Positions 8,327 through 16,007 of a stretch of 64,000 nucleotides of DNA are shown here, in pieces. The position numbers and the translations under genes are program-made. Origin of the DNA: Catellatospora methionotrophica (GTDB lineage: Bacteria > Actinomycetota > Actinomycetes > Mycobacteriales > Micromonosporaceae). The stretch's first letter is position 1; each line of letters begins with the position of its first letter. The DNA lies in assembly GCF_011297335.1 (NCBI RefSeq), contig NZ_JAAOTJ010000003.1:1-64000 (forward strand), given 5' to 3'. The notes under the pieces are model-generated. The model had not been told where the DNA came from. It worked only from the letters and a program-made list of their open reading frames with translations, and ran no database searches.

Positions 8327-9579
8327 GGCTTCTCCGGGGCGGCGGCGCGGCGCAGGTCGGCGGCGACGCGGGCGGACACGTGGTCGATGAGCCGTCTCAG
8401 GTCCTCGCAGTACACCGACGGGTGGCGAAAACCGGTGCCGGGCCGGTAGCGGTGGGCGTAGTGGCCGCCGCCGCAGACGGGTACGACCGGGCAGGACAGG
8501 CAGGTGGCGGATAGGGCGCGCAGGCCGAGCTGGCGGGCGATGACGCCGGGGTCGGCGAGGGCCGCGTCGAGTTCGTCGTGGCGTACGTCCAGGCCGGTGG
8601 CCGCGGCGCCCGGGTAGGCGGATTTGAGCGCGTCGACCTGTTCGAGGGCGCCGTCGGACTCGACGACCAGCATTCCGGCGGGGCTGAGCCCGACCTGTTC
8701 GGAGCTGCCTGCGCCGCCGAGCAGCAGGGCGAGGATGTCGTCGAACAGCCGGATGCGGACCGGTTCGCGGCGGCCGTACCAGTGGTCGAAGACGGCGATC
8801 AGCCAGTCGGCGTAGGGGGTCGTGCCGGGTCGGGCGTGCGGTGGCGGTGCGCTGGTGTTGGCGTGCGGGAGCAGGAAGTCGATCGTCGGCGGTGTGAAGG
8901 CCGACAGTGCCTCGAAGGTGCCGACGGGGTCGGTGTCGGGCGACACGGTGGTGAGGATCCCCGCGTAGACGGACCGGTTCGCGGGTTCGCGCAGCAGGTC
9001 CAGGGCGCGGGCGACGGCGGCGTGGCTGCCTCGCCCGGCGTGGGTGCGGCGGTGCCGGTCGTGGTCGGCTTCGGTGCCGTCGACGCTGACCCCGACGGCG
9101 ATGTCCAGCTCGCGCAGGCGGGTGACGACGGGGCGGGTCAGCAGCACGCCGTTGGTCTGCATGCCGACCAGGGTGCGGGTGGCGGGCGGCATCCGGGCCC
9201 GCAGGCGGCCGACGAGCCGTTCGATGCGGTCGAGACCGCACAGCAGGGGTTCGCCGCCGTGCAGGATCACCCGGACGTGACTCAGGTGGTGGGTTTCGGC
9301 GTGCCGGGCCAGGTTGTCGGCGGCGGCCTGCCAGACGTGGTCGGGCATGACCGCCGGGCGGTCGCGCCAGCTCTGGTCGCTCGACTCGTAGACGTAGCAG
9401 TAGTCGCAGGCGAGGTTGCACCGTTGATGGATTTTGAGGATCAGGTCGCGGACCGGGGTGGGCCGCCAGCCGGCGGCGTGCAGCCGCTGCGGGTCGAGCT
9501 CGGCGTACGGCCACGCTGCCGCCGCCTGCTGCGCCTGCCGCAGGGCCATCGTGCTGCCGCCGGCCGACGGCATGGTCAC
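8323..9579 (-). CDS. fxsB: Radical SAM peptide maturase, FxsB family
   Basis: The 418-residue enzyme has the radical SAM cluster motif in 'CNLACDYC' (Cys54, Cys58, Cys61), which binds the [4Fe-4S] cluster and S-adenosylmethionine, then 'LHGGEPLL'. A Cys-rich C-terminal segment ('CLSCPVVPVCGGG' and a later 'YCEDLRR') resembles SPASM-type auxiliary cluster ligands. It matches maturases that act on small peptides ending in FxSxx. The GTG start at 9579 overlaps the stop of the precursor gene as GTGA; an ATG six bases further in is an alternative. The HEXXH gene follows with a four-base overlap, so precursor and both tailoring enzymes are coupled. Confidence 0.9.
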   Translation of the reverse strand: MTMPSAGGSTMALRQAQQAAAAWPYAELDPQRLHAAGWRPTPVRDLILKIHQRCNLACDYCYVYESSDQSWRDRPAVMPDHVWQAAADNLARHAETHHLSHVRVILHGGEPLLCGLDRIERLVGRLRARMPPATRTLVGMQTNGVLLTRPVVTRLRELDIAVGVSVDGTEADHDRHRRTHAGRGSHAAVARALDLLREPANRSVYAGILTTVSPDTDPVGTFEALSAFTPPTIDFLLPHANTSAPPPHARPGTTPYADWLIAVFDHWYGRREPVRIRLFDDILALLLGGAGSSEQVGLSPAGMLVVESDGALEQVDALKSAYPGAAATGLDVRHDELDAALADPGVIARQLGLRALSATCLSCPVVPVCGGGHYAHRYRPGTGFRHPSVYCEDLRRLIDHVSARVAADLRRAAAPEKP

Positions 9580-9764
9580 GAAGTGAACGACTGGAACGCC
9601 GAGATGATCCCGTCGGGGTCGTCGAGCGCGCCGATCACGCGGCGGGCCGCTCGGGCCAGTGCGTCGTCACCGCCCTGGATCACTTCTAGAACAGGACGGT
9701 CGGCCAGGTCCACCAGCGGCGCCCACGTGACTGCCGCCCCTGACGTGTTTGCAGCGTCCACCAT
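9576..9764 (-). CDS. fxsA: FxSxx-COOH-type precursor peptide
   Basis: A 62-residue peptide directly upstream of, and coupled to, the radical SAM gene. It has an acidic, Ala-rich leader with 'VTWAPLVDL' near the N-terminus and ends in 'ISAFQSFTS'. Family precursors end exactly in F-x-S-x-x; here the F-Q-S core is followed by three residues (F-T-S), so the canonical motif is shifted by one position, or a second F-x-S (F-T-S) sits at the very end. The radical SAM enzyme is expected to crosslink or modify this tail. The ATG at 9764 has GGGGAG close upstream. Confidence 0.8.
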   Translation of the reverse strand: MVDAANTSGAAVTWAPLVDLADRPVLEVIQGGDDALARAARRVIGALDDPDGIISAFQSFTS

Positions 9765-9953
9765 TGCTCCCCATCACTGCGCTACGGTGGGCGGCCGGTC
9801 GGCGACATTCGGGTGCTTGGCAGCGCGCCCTGGAATCCCAAGATAGAGCCCGGAAGGGCGCTGAACTGTGCCAATCTTCCTGTTTGACAAAAATTGGCGA
9901 TCATCGACTCAGGTCCGCGTCCTATCTGGACGCGTTCGGCGCGCACGCGACCG

Positions 9954-10277
9954 TCAGGGGCTGTTCGCCCGCGCGTGCCTCCACCGCGCCTGGAACTCGG
10001 CGACCAGCACGGCCTCGTCCAGCGGGGCACGCGAGCGCCTGTTGAGCTCGACGATGATCGAGTGGTATTTCGGCCAGGACAGCAGGTAGGCGCCCCGCAG
10101 TGCGGCCCGGTAGGTCTCGTGTGAGACGACCTCCAGCGAGCGGTCCCGGTAGATGCTGGTGCTGACCACCCGCCCCGACGGGCATCCGGCGTTGAGGTAG
10201 AGCTCGTGCAGAGCGTCCACCAGGTCACGGAAGGGTCCCGGCGGGACGGTGTCCAGGCCAGGTCTGCTGATGTGCAC
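9954..10277 (-). CDS. Small helix-turn-helix-like protein near the FxSxx locus
   Basis: About 107 residues from a GTG at 10277, preceded by GGAG nine bases upstream; ATG starts further up extend the frame only into poorly conserved sequence. The body ('GPFRDLVDALHELYLNAG' and 'VSHETYRAALRG') resembles the N-terminal HTH-like module of many actinomycete NTPase/TPR regulators, in which the dipeptide HE in 'SHET' starts the recognition helix. Here the module stands alone. It lies on the same strand as the precursor gene, 189 bases upstream, and could regulate it; this is inferred from position only. Confidence 0.6.
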   Translation of the reverse strand: MHISRPGLDTVPPGPFRDLVDALHELYLNAGCPSGRVVSTSIYRDRSLEVVSHETYRAALRGAYLLSWPKYHSIIVELNRRSRAPLDEAVLVAEFQARWRHARANSP

Positions 10278-10431
10278 TGGGCGGCTCCGCACGGATGATG
10301 GCAGGGAGGTCGGACGGCGAAGACGCCGACGGTGGTGACACACCGTGGCGCCTCGTCACCTCCCGTGAGCATATCGATGGAAAGAAGCTTTATCCATCGA
10401 CATCCATCCCTGGCCTCGGCATCCGGCGGGC

Positions 10432-10722
10432 TCAGTTGCCCGCGCTCCGGCGGCGCTCGCGCTCGTCGCGCAGGATCTGCCTGGCCTCGTCACGGCTGAG
10501 CCCGAGCTCGGACAGCAGTTGCCGCTGCGGGATGAGCAGCAACGCACCGATGCCGACGCCCACCGCCGTGCCGCACGCCGGTGACAGCGTCACCTCATTG
10601 ACGATGAGCAGGGCCAGCACCCCGACCATCGCCACCGCGAACACCCACAGCGAGATCTTCAGATTGCGGTGCGAGCGCACCAGCCGCTCGAGATCCCGGG
10701 AACTCAGCTTGCGCATGGTCAC
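10432..10722 (-). CDS. Small membrane protein, unknown function
   Basis: About 96 residues from GTG 10722, or 94 from ATG 10716; the GGGAAGGG upstream sits between ideal spacings for the two. A basic N-terminus ('RDLERLVRSHRN') precedes two transmembrane segments (about 24-43 and 48-66). A charged cytoplasmic tail ('ELGLSRDEARQILRDER') is predicted to be helical. It lies between the FxSxx precursor unit and the divergent NTPase/TPR gene, but I know of no link to that system. I do not recognise the family. Confidence 0.6.
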   Translation of the reverse strand: MTMRKLSSRDLERLVRSHRNLKISLWVFAVAMVGVLALLIVNEVTLSPACGTAVGVGIGALLLIPQRQLLSELGLSRDEARQILRDERERRRSAGN

Positions 10723-10962
10723 CGAACCCTTCCCTATCGTGGACCGGCCTCATGCCGTCGCGGGGAAGCTAACCGGCAGGGCCCGCCGCCCGCTGCGGCA
10801 ACTGCCGCGCAGTGCCCGCGCTCGGCCTGCTCGGCAGGGGTGGTGCGGTTCTCGGCCGGTTCCCCGGTGCGGGCCGCTCCGGCGATCGGCGCGGGGCCCG
10901 ACCGTCCACATCGGTACGCCTAGAATCAGGTCGACGTCGGACACGGGAGGTCGCGGACCACG

Positions 10963-13608
10963 ATGGCGCAACTGTCGCAGGACCCCGACGGCGCGCCCCG
11001 GACCGCGTTCACCGCCGCCCTCGCGCAGCTGCGCGGTCGCCTGCCCGACGTCTCCGACGAGGTGCTGGCCCGGCGGGCGAGCCTGACCGCGCTGCCGTCC
11101 GGGCGGCGGGTCGCCGTCAATGCGCGACGGCTCGGCGAATGGCTCCACGGCCGCTCGGTGCCCCGCGACTTCGAGCAGGTGCACGCGCTCGTGCAGGCCG
11201 TCGAGACGGCCGCGGGCGGGTCGGCCACGAGCCAGTCGCTGCAACGGTGGCGCCAGCTGTGGCGGGCCGCGCAGGAGCAGCGCACCGCCGTACGCACCAC
11301 CCCGGCCGCCGGTGCCGAGCTGGTGGTCGGCCGTGCCCCCAGCGACGCCGCGTCACTGCGCCAACGCCCGGAGCTGGCCGGGGCGATCGATGACGCGCTG
11401 CGCGACCCCGCGGTGCGCCAGGTGCTGCTGACCGGACCGGGCGGGTCGGGCAAGTCGCAGCTCGCGGCTGCGGCGTTCCACCGGGCGCGCGGCGGCGGGG
11501 GCCTGTTCGCTTGGGTGTCGGCGTCGTCGCGGCAGTCGCTGCTGGCCGGATACGCCCGGGTCTGGCGGGCGGTCGCGGGCGGTGTCCTGGACGCCCCCGC
11601 CGCGCCGGGCGGGCGTCCGGCGCACCCGGACGGCTACGGCCACGACGAGGAGACCCAGGCAGATCTGCTGGTCGCGTGGCTGCGGTCCACGCCGCAGCGG
11701 TGGCTGGTGGTGCTCGACGACGCCGACGACCCGGCCGACCTGGACGGGCTGTGGCCGATGGGCGAGCACGGCCGCACCACTGTGACGACCCGCCGCCGCG
11801 ACGCGCTGGTGCTGCGCCCCGCCGCACGGGTCGTGCAGGTGGGTATGTTCACCGGCCCGGAATCGGTGGACTACCTGCGCAACCGCCTGTCGCTGGACCC
11901 CTCGGCCGGACGCGGCCAGCCCCCGCCCGACGGCGAACTGGCCGAGCTGGCGGCGGCGCTGGGGCACTTCCCGCTCGCCCTGTCACAGGCCGCGGCGTTC
12001 CTCATCGACACCGGCACGGACGTGGCGGCATACCGGCGGCTGCTCGACGACGAACGCGAACGGCTCGCCGACCTGTTCCCTCCGTCGTCACCGGCCGACG
12101 GTCACGACCGTACGGTGGCCAGCACCTGGCAGCTGGCCGCGCAGCGGGCCGCGGCGCTGGCCAAGCCCGGCACCGCCCAGCGGATGCTGGAGCTGGTGTC
12201 GCTGCTGGCCCCGGTGGGCGTGCCGCAGGACCTGCTGCTGACCGGCGCGGCCCGGACGTGGGTCGGCGCGCAACGCCGGGAGGCGCTGGCCGCGCTGCGG
12301 GCCCTGCACCGGCTCAGCCTGCTCACCCACGACGCGCCGACGGTGGCCATGCACGCGCTGGTGCAGCGCGCGGTGCGGGAAGCCGTCCCGGAGTCCGAGC
12401 TGCCCGCGCTGGCCCGCACCGCCGCGGACGCGCTGGACGAGGCCTGGGCGACCCCGGACCCCGCCCTGCCGGTGGCCGCGCTCTACGACAGCCTGCTGGC
12501 GCTGCGGCGGGCGGCCGGTGAACACCTGTGGCGCCCCGGTATGCATCCGGTGCTGCGGCGGCTCGCCGAACACCTGATGGCCGTGGGCCGGACCGGCGCG
12601 GCCCGCGACACCGCGGGAGAGCTGCTCGAACAGGCCCGCGAACGGCTCGGCGGCGAGCACCGCGACGTGATCTTCCTGGCGGCGCAGCAGGCCCAGGCCG
12701 TCGGCGAGCTCGGCGACCCCGCCACGGCCCACGCCGCACTGGCGGTCCTGCGGCGTGACGCCGAGCGGCTGCTCGGCGCGGACGATCCGGACACCCTGTG
12801 GATACGCCAGCGCGAGGCGCTGCAGCCGTTCGAGCTGGGCGCACCCGCCACGGCCCTGGCGGAGATGGTGCCGCTGCACGCGCGGGCCGCGGCCGTGCTC
12901 GGCGACGACCATCCGCTGACACTGTCGACCCGGCGGTACGTGGCGCTGTGCCGGGGCATGTCGGGTGATCCCGCCGGAGCCAGGCAGTGGTTCACGGCCC
13001 TGGCCGACGAGCTGGCGCAGCAGCGCGGCCCGGCCCATCCGGACACCCTCAGCACGCTGTCGGACCTGGGACGGTGGATCGGCGAGACCGGTGACGCCGA
13101 CGGGGCCGTCGACACCTACCAGCGTGCGATGCTGGGACTGGCCGCGGTGCACGGGCCGCTGCACCACGACACGCTGACCGCCCGGCACAACCTGGCCTAC
13201 TGGCGCGGCCTGGCCGGGCAGCCGACGGCGGCCGTCGAGGAGTTCAGCGTGGCCACCCAGGACGCCGAACGGGCCCTGGGGCCGCGGCACCCGACGACGC
13301 TGACGTTCCGCACCAACCTGGCCTACTGGACCGGGCTGGCCGACGATCCGGCCGCGGGCATGGCGGCCCTGGCGGAGCTGCAGATCGTCGTCGAGCAGGT
13401 GTTCGGGCACACCCACCCCCGGGCGTTGCGCACCCGGCAACTGCACGCGCAGCTGCGCCACCGCGGCGGCGACGCGGCGGGCGCGGTCGGCGAACTGACC
13501 GGCGTACTGACCGACATGCGGGCCGTACAGGGCGACGGCCACCTGCGCACCGTCGAGGTCGCACAGCTGCTCGCCACGTGGACGTCGGCACCGGACCCGG
13601 TGGGGTGA
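10963..13608 (+). CDS. fxsT: FxSxx-COOH system NTPase/tetratricopeptide protein
   Basis: The 881-residue protein has an HTH-like N-terminal module (about 14-85, 'RRLGEWLHGRSVPRDF'), then a STAND/NB-ARC ATPase. The P-loop is 'GPGGSGKS' (158-165) and Walker B is within 'RWLVVLDDADD' (about 245-255). A winged-helix-like region follows to about 500, then tetratricopeptide repeats from about 560 to the end, with repeated 'HPLTLSTR', 'HPDTLSTLSDL' and 'HHDTLTARHNL' units. Proteins of this build are named the FxSxx-COOH system TPR protein. It is probably a signal-sensing switch protein, divergent from the peptide operon. TAGAAT at 10921 may be its -10 box. Confidence 0.82.
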   Translation: MAQLSQDPDGAPRTAFTAALAQLRGRLPDVSDEVLARRASLTALPSGRRVAVNARRLGEWLHGRSVPRDFEQVHALVQAVETAAGGSATSQSLQRWRQLWRAAQEQRTAVRTTPAAGAELVVGRAPSDAASLRQRPELAGAIDDALRDPAVRQVLLTGPGGSGKSQLAAAAFHRARGGGGLFAWVSASSRQSLLAGYARVWRAVAGGVLDAPAAPGGRPAHPDGYGHDEETQADLLVAWLRSTPQRWLVVLDDADDPADLDGLWPMGEHGRTTVTTRRRDALVLRPAARVVQVGMFTGPESVDYLRNRLSLDPSAGRGQPPPDGELAELAAALGHFPLALSQAAAFLIDTGTDVAAYRRLLDDERERLADLFPPSSPADGHDRTVASTWQLAAQRAAALAKPGTAQRMLELVSLLAPVGVPQDLLLTGAARTWVGAQRREALAALRALHRLSLLTHDAPTVAMHALVQRAVREAVPESELPALARTAADALDEAWATPDPALPVAALYDSLLALRRAAGEHLWRPGMHPVLRRLAEHLMAVGRTGAARDTAGELLEQARERLGGEHRDVIFLAAQQAQAVGELGDPATAHAALAVLRRDAERLLGADDPDTLWIRQREALQPFELGAPATALAEMVPLHARAAAVLGDDHPLTLSTRRYVALCRGMSGDPAGARQWFTALADELAQQRGPAHPDTLSTLSDLGRWIGETGDADGAVDTYQRAMLGLAAVHGPLHHDTLTARHNLAYWRGLAGQPTAAVEEFSVATQDAERALGPRHPTTLTFRTNLAYWTGLADDPAAGMAALAELQIVVEQVFGHTHPRALRTRQLHAQLRHRGGDAAGAVGELTGVLTDMRAVQGDGHLRTVEVAQLLATWTSAPDPVG

Positions 13609-13657
13609 GCACCCGCCCGGCGTTGACCAGGTGCGGCCGACCGGCCACAGTGGAGGC

Positions 13658-14782
13658 GTGCACCGTGCCCTCCACGCGCTGACCGTGGCCGCGTACCTGA
13701 CGCTGGTCGCCGGGGTCGCCGTGGCCGAACCTCCGGTCACCATGCCGCACCATCCGGTCGCCGCGATCGTGCTCGGCGCGGTCTACGCCGGGGCGGCCAC
13801 GGCAGGTTTCGCCCGGATCCGCAGTGTGTCGCGGCGGGGGCCGCGCGTCGCGTACGTCGTGGCGCAGCTGGTGTCGGGTTATGCGGTGTTCGTGGCGTCG
13901 GGCGCGTCGGTGGGCGCCATCCTGCTGCTGCTGGTGCTGGTGAGCCAGAGCGTGCTGCTGCTGCCCTCGCGCGGAGCGCTGCTGGTCGTCGGCCTGGTCC
14001 CGTTCGCGCACCTGGGCATGGCGTGGCGGCCCGGGCTACGGGAGGGCCTGGGCATGCTCGCCGCGGCCGCGTTCGCCGCGGTGCTGACCCGTCTGATCGT
14101 GCGCGAGCAGCTCGCCCGCCAGGAGCTGACCCGCGCCCACGAGCAGCTTCGCGAGTACGCGCTGCAGGTCGAGCGGCTGGCGGTGGCGCAGGAGCGCAAC
14201 CGGGTCGCCCGTGACATCCACGACGGGCTCGGGCACTCGCTTACCGTGGTGCAGATGCAGGTCAAGGCGGCCCGGGCGGTGCTGGGCACCGATCCGGGCC
14301 GGGCCGACGCCGTGCTCGCCAAGGCGCAGGAACAGGCGGAGGAGGCACTGGCCGAGGTACGCCGGTCGGTGGGCGCGATGCGTGACCCGCGCGCCCAGGC
14401 GCCGCTGGCCGAGGCGCTGCGCGAGCTGGCCGAGCAGGCCTCGGCGTCGGGGGTGCCGACCAGCCTCGACATCGCCGGACAGGCCCGCCCGCTGCTGACC
14501 GCGGCGCAGGAGTCGCTGTACCGGGCAGCCCAGGAGGGCCTGACCAACGTGCGCAAACACGCCGGGGCGACCCGGGCCGCACTCGTGCTCGACTACACGG
14601 CGGGGGCCGCCGTGCGGCTGGAGGTCCGCGACGACGGCACGGGACTGCCCGCCGAGATCACCGACCTGGCCGGATACGGCCTGCTGGGGGTACGCGAACG
14701 GGCCGCGCACGCCGGTGGCCGGATGAGTATCGCGTCGGTGCCCGGTCAGGGCGCGACGCTGAGCGTCGAGGTGCCCGGGTGA
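13658..14782 (+). CDS. Two-component sensor histidine kinase (NarL/DesK type)
   Basis: From the GTG at 13658 the protein has 374 residues; a GTG at 13631 would add nine. Neither has an ideal ribosome-binding site, since GGAGG lies one base before the first. Four to six transmembrane segments fill residues 5-145. The HisKA_3 dimerisation helix contains 'RDIHDGLGHSL' with the phosphorylated His, and an HATPase domain follows ('RDDGTGLP' and 'GYGLLGVRERA' are N and G boxes). The stop overlaps the GTG of the response regulator. The signal is unknown; most of the sensing portion is embedded in the membrane. Confidence 0.88.
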   Translation: MHRALHALTVAAYLTLVAGVAVAEPPVTMPHHPVAAIVLGAVYAGAATAGFARIRSVSRRGPRVAYVVAQLVSGYAVFVASGASVGAILLLLVLVSQSVLLLPSRGALLVVGLVPFAHLGMAWRPGLREGLGMLAAAAFAAVLTRLIVREQLARQELTRAHEQLREYALQVERLAVAQERNRVARDIHDGLGHSLTVVQMQVKAARAVLGTDPGRADAVLAKAQEQAEEALAEVRRSVGAMRDPRAQAPLAEALRELAEQASASGVPTSLDIAGQARPLLTAAQESLYRAAQEGLTNVRKHAGATRAALVLDYTAGAAVRLEVRDDGTGLPAEITDLAGYGLLGVRERAAHAGGRMSIASVPGQGATLSVEVPG

Positions 14783-15435
14783 GGCCGGTGCGGGTGCTGC
14801 TCGCCGACGACCAGGCCCTGTTCCGCGAGGCCCTGGCCGTGCTGCTCGGCGTGCGCGACGACATCGTGGTGGTCGGTGAGGCCGGTGACGGCGCGCAGGC
14901 CCTGGACCGCGCCGCCGCGCTGCGGCCCGACGTGGTGCTGATGGATCTGCGGATGCCGGTCCTGGACGGGGTCGCCGCGACCCGGCGGATGCGGGCCGAG
15001 CACCCCGCGGTGCGGGTCATCGCGCTGACGACGTTCGACGACGACGAGGACGTGTTCGCCGCGCTGCGCGCCGGGGCGCTGGGGTATCTGCTCAAGGACG
15101 TGTCGTCGGCGCGGCTGGTGGAGGCGATCCTCGCCGCCGCCCGCGACGAGGCGGTCCTGCAGCCGTCGGTGGCGGCGAAGGTCGTCGCGCGGTTCGCGCG
15201 GCTGCCCGCCGAGCAGCCGCCCGCCCGGCCGCAGCCGCTGCTGGTGCCGCTGTCCGAACGGGAGCTGGACGTGCTGCGCCTGCTCGCCGACGGCCGCTCC
15301 AACCGGGAGATCGCAGCCGCGCTGTTCCTGGCCGAGGGCACCGTCAAGAACCACGTCAGCGGGGTCCTGGCCAAACTCGACGCCCGCGACCGCACCCAGG
15401 CGGCGCTGCGGGCCCGCGCGCTCGGACTGCTCTGA
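14779..15435 (+). CDS. LuxR/NarL-family response regulator
   Basis: The 218-residue protein has an N-terminal receiver domain: acidic pocket in 'LLADDQ', phosphoacceptor Asp in 'DVVLMDLRMP' near residue 54, and the switch Thr and Lys in 'ALTTFDDDE' and 'LLKD'. The C-terminal LuxR HTH (about 155-215) contains 'LSERELDVLRLLADG' and 'GTVKNHVSGVLAKL'. It starts with a GTG overlapping the kinase stop by four bases, so it is the cognate partner. Targets are not evident from the window. Confidence 0.9.
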   Translation: MRPVRVLLADDQALFREALAVLLGVRDDIVVVGEAGDGAQALDRAAALRPDVVLMDLRMPVLDGVAATRRMRAEHPAVRVIALTTFDDDEDVFAALRAGALGYLLKDVSSARLVEAILAAARDEAVLQPSVAAKVVARFARLPAEQPPARPQPLLVPLSERELDVLRLLADGRSNREIAAALFLAEGTVKNHVSGVLAKLDARDRTQAALRARALGLL

Positions 15436-15522
15436 TTTCCGCCCCGGTCGTGCCGAGGCGTGACCCCGCCCATGACTTCCGGCACCTGTGGGCGCGGCCC
15501 CGGCTGGTCCAGGATGGCTCCC

Positions 15523-15948
15523 ATGACGACTTCGACGCCCGACTCGACCGCCGCCGAGCACCCGCCCGCACGGTCGGCCACCCGCAAGAACCTGCGTTTC
15601 GCCCTGCACTATGCCGAGATGGTCGTCGCCATGCTCGTCGGGATGTTCGCGCTGGGCCCGCTGTGGTCGCTGGCCTGGCCCGGCCTGGCCGACCTGGCGG
15701 TGCCCAGCGCACTGGTGATGGCCACGAACATGACCGTGGGCATGGCGTTGTGGATGCGGCTGCGCAAGCACCGCTGGGCGCCCATCGCCGAGATGTCCGC
15801 AGCGATGTTCGCGCCGTTCCTGCTGCTGCTGGTGCCGTACGCGTTCGGTGTGCTCTCCGGGCACGGGCTGATGATGGGCGGCCACCTGCTGATGTTTCCC
15901 GCGATGCTGGCCGCGATGCTGTGGCGCCACCACGAGTACCGGCACTGA
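15523..15948 (+). CDS. Membrane protein of a conserved actinobacterial family, unknown function
   Basis: About 141 residues from the ATG at 15523; an ATG at 15514 is equally possible. Four hydrophobic segments fill residues 25-130, with Met- and His-rich stretches ('LHYAEMVVAMLVGMF', 'GHGLMMGGHLLMFP', 'WRHHEYRH'). The Met/His richness could indicate metal handling, but that is speculative. It follows the response regulator on the same strand and may be its target. Similar proteins are sometimes labelled FliP by automatic annotation, which seems unjustified. A strong hairpin follows. Confidence 0.65.
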   Translation: MTTSTPDSTAAEHPPARSATRKNLRFALHYAEMVVAMLVGMFALGPLWSLAWPGLADLAVPSALVMATNMTVGMALWMRLRKHRWAPIAEMSAAMFAPFLLLLVPYAFGVLSGHGLMMGGHLLMFPAMLAAMLWRHHEYRH

Positions 15949-15954
15949 GCACGG

Positions 15955-16003
15955 ACCGCCCGGTCCGCCGTCACCCGCACAGGGTGTCGGCGGACCGGGC
16001 GGT
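15955..16003. terminator. Bidirectional hairpin terminator between convergent genes
   Basis: Perfect 16-base-pair outer stem plus an inner CACCC/GGGTG stem, between the ends of the membrane-protein gene and the metalloprotease gene. It can terminate both transcripts. Confidence 0.85.
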
Positions 16004-16007
16004 GGTG

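Noticed and set aside
9895-9910. Half copy of the palindromic element (GGCGATCATCG)
   Set aside because: No matching second arm within 100 bases; chance match cannot be excluded.
15523-15948. Flagellar FliP
   Set aside because: Length and membrane pattern do not fit FliP and no other flagellar gene is present.
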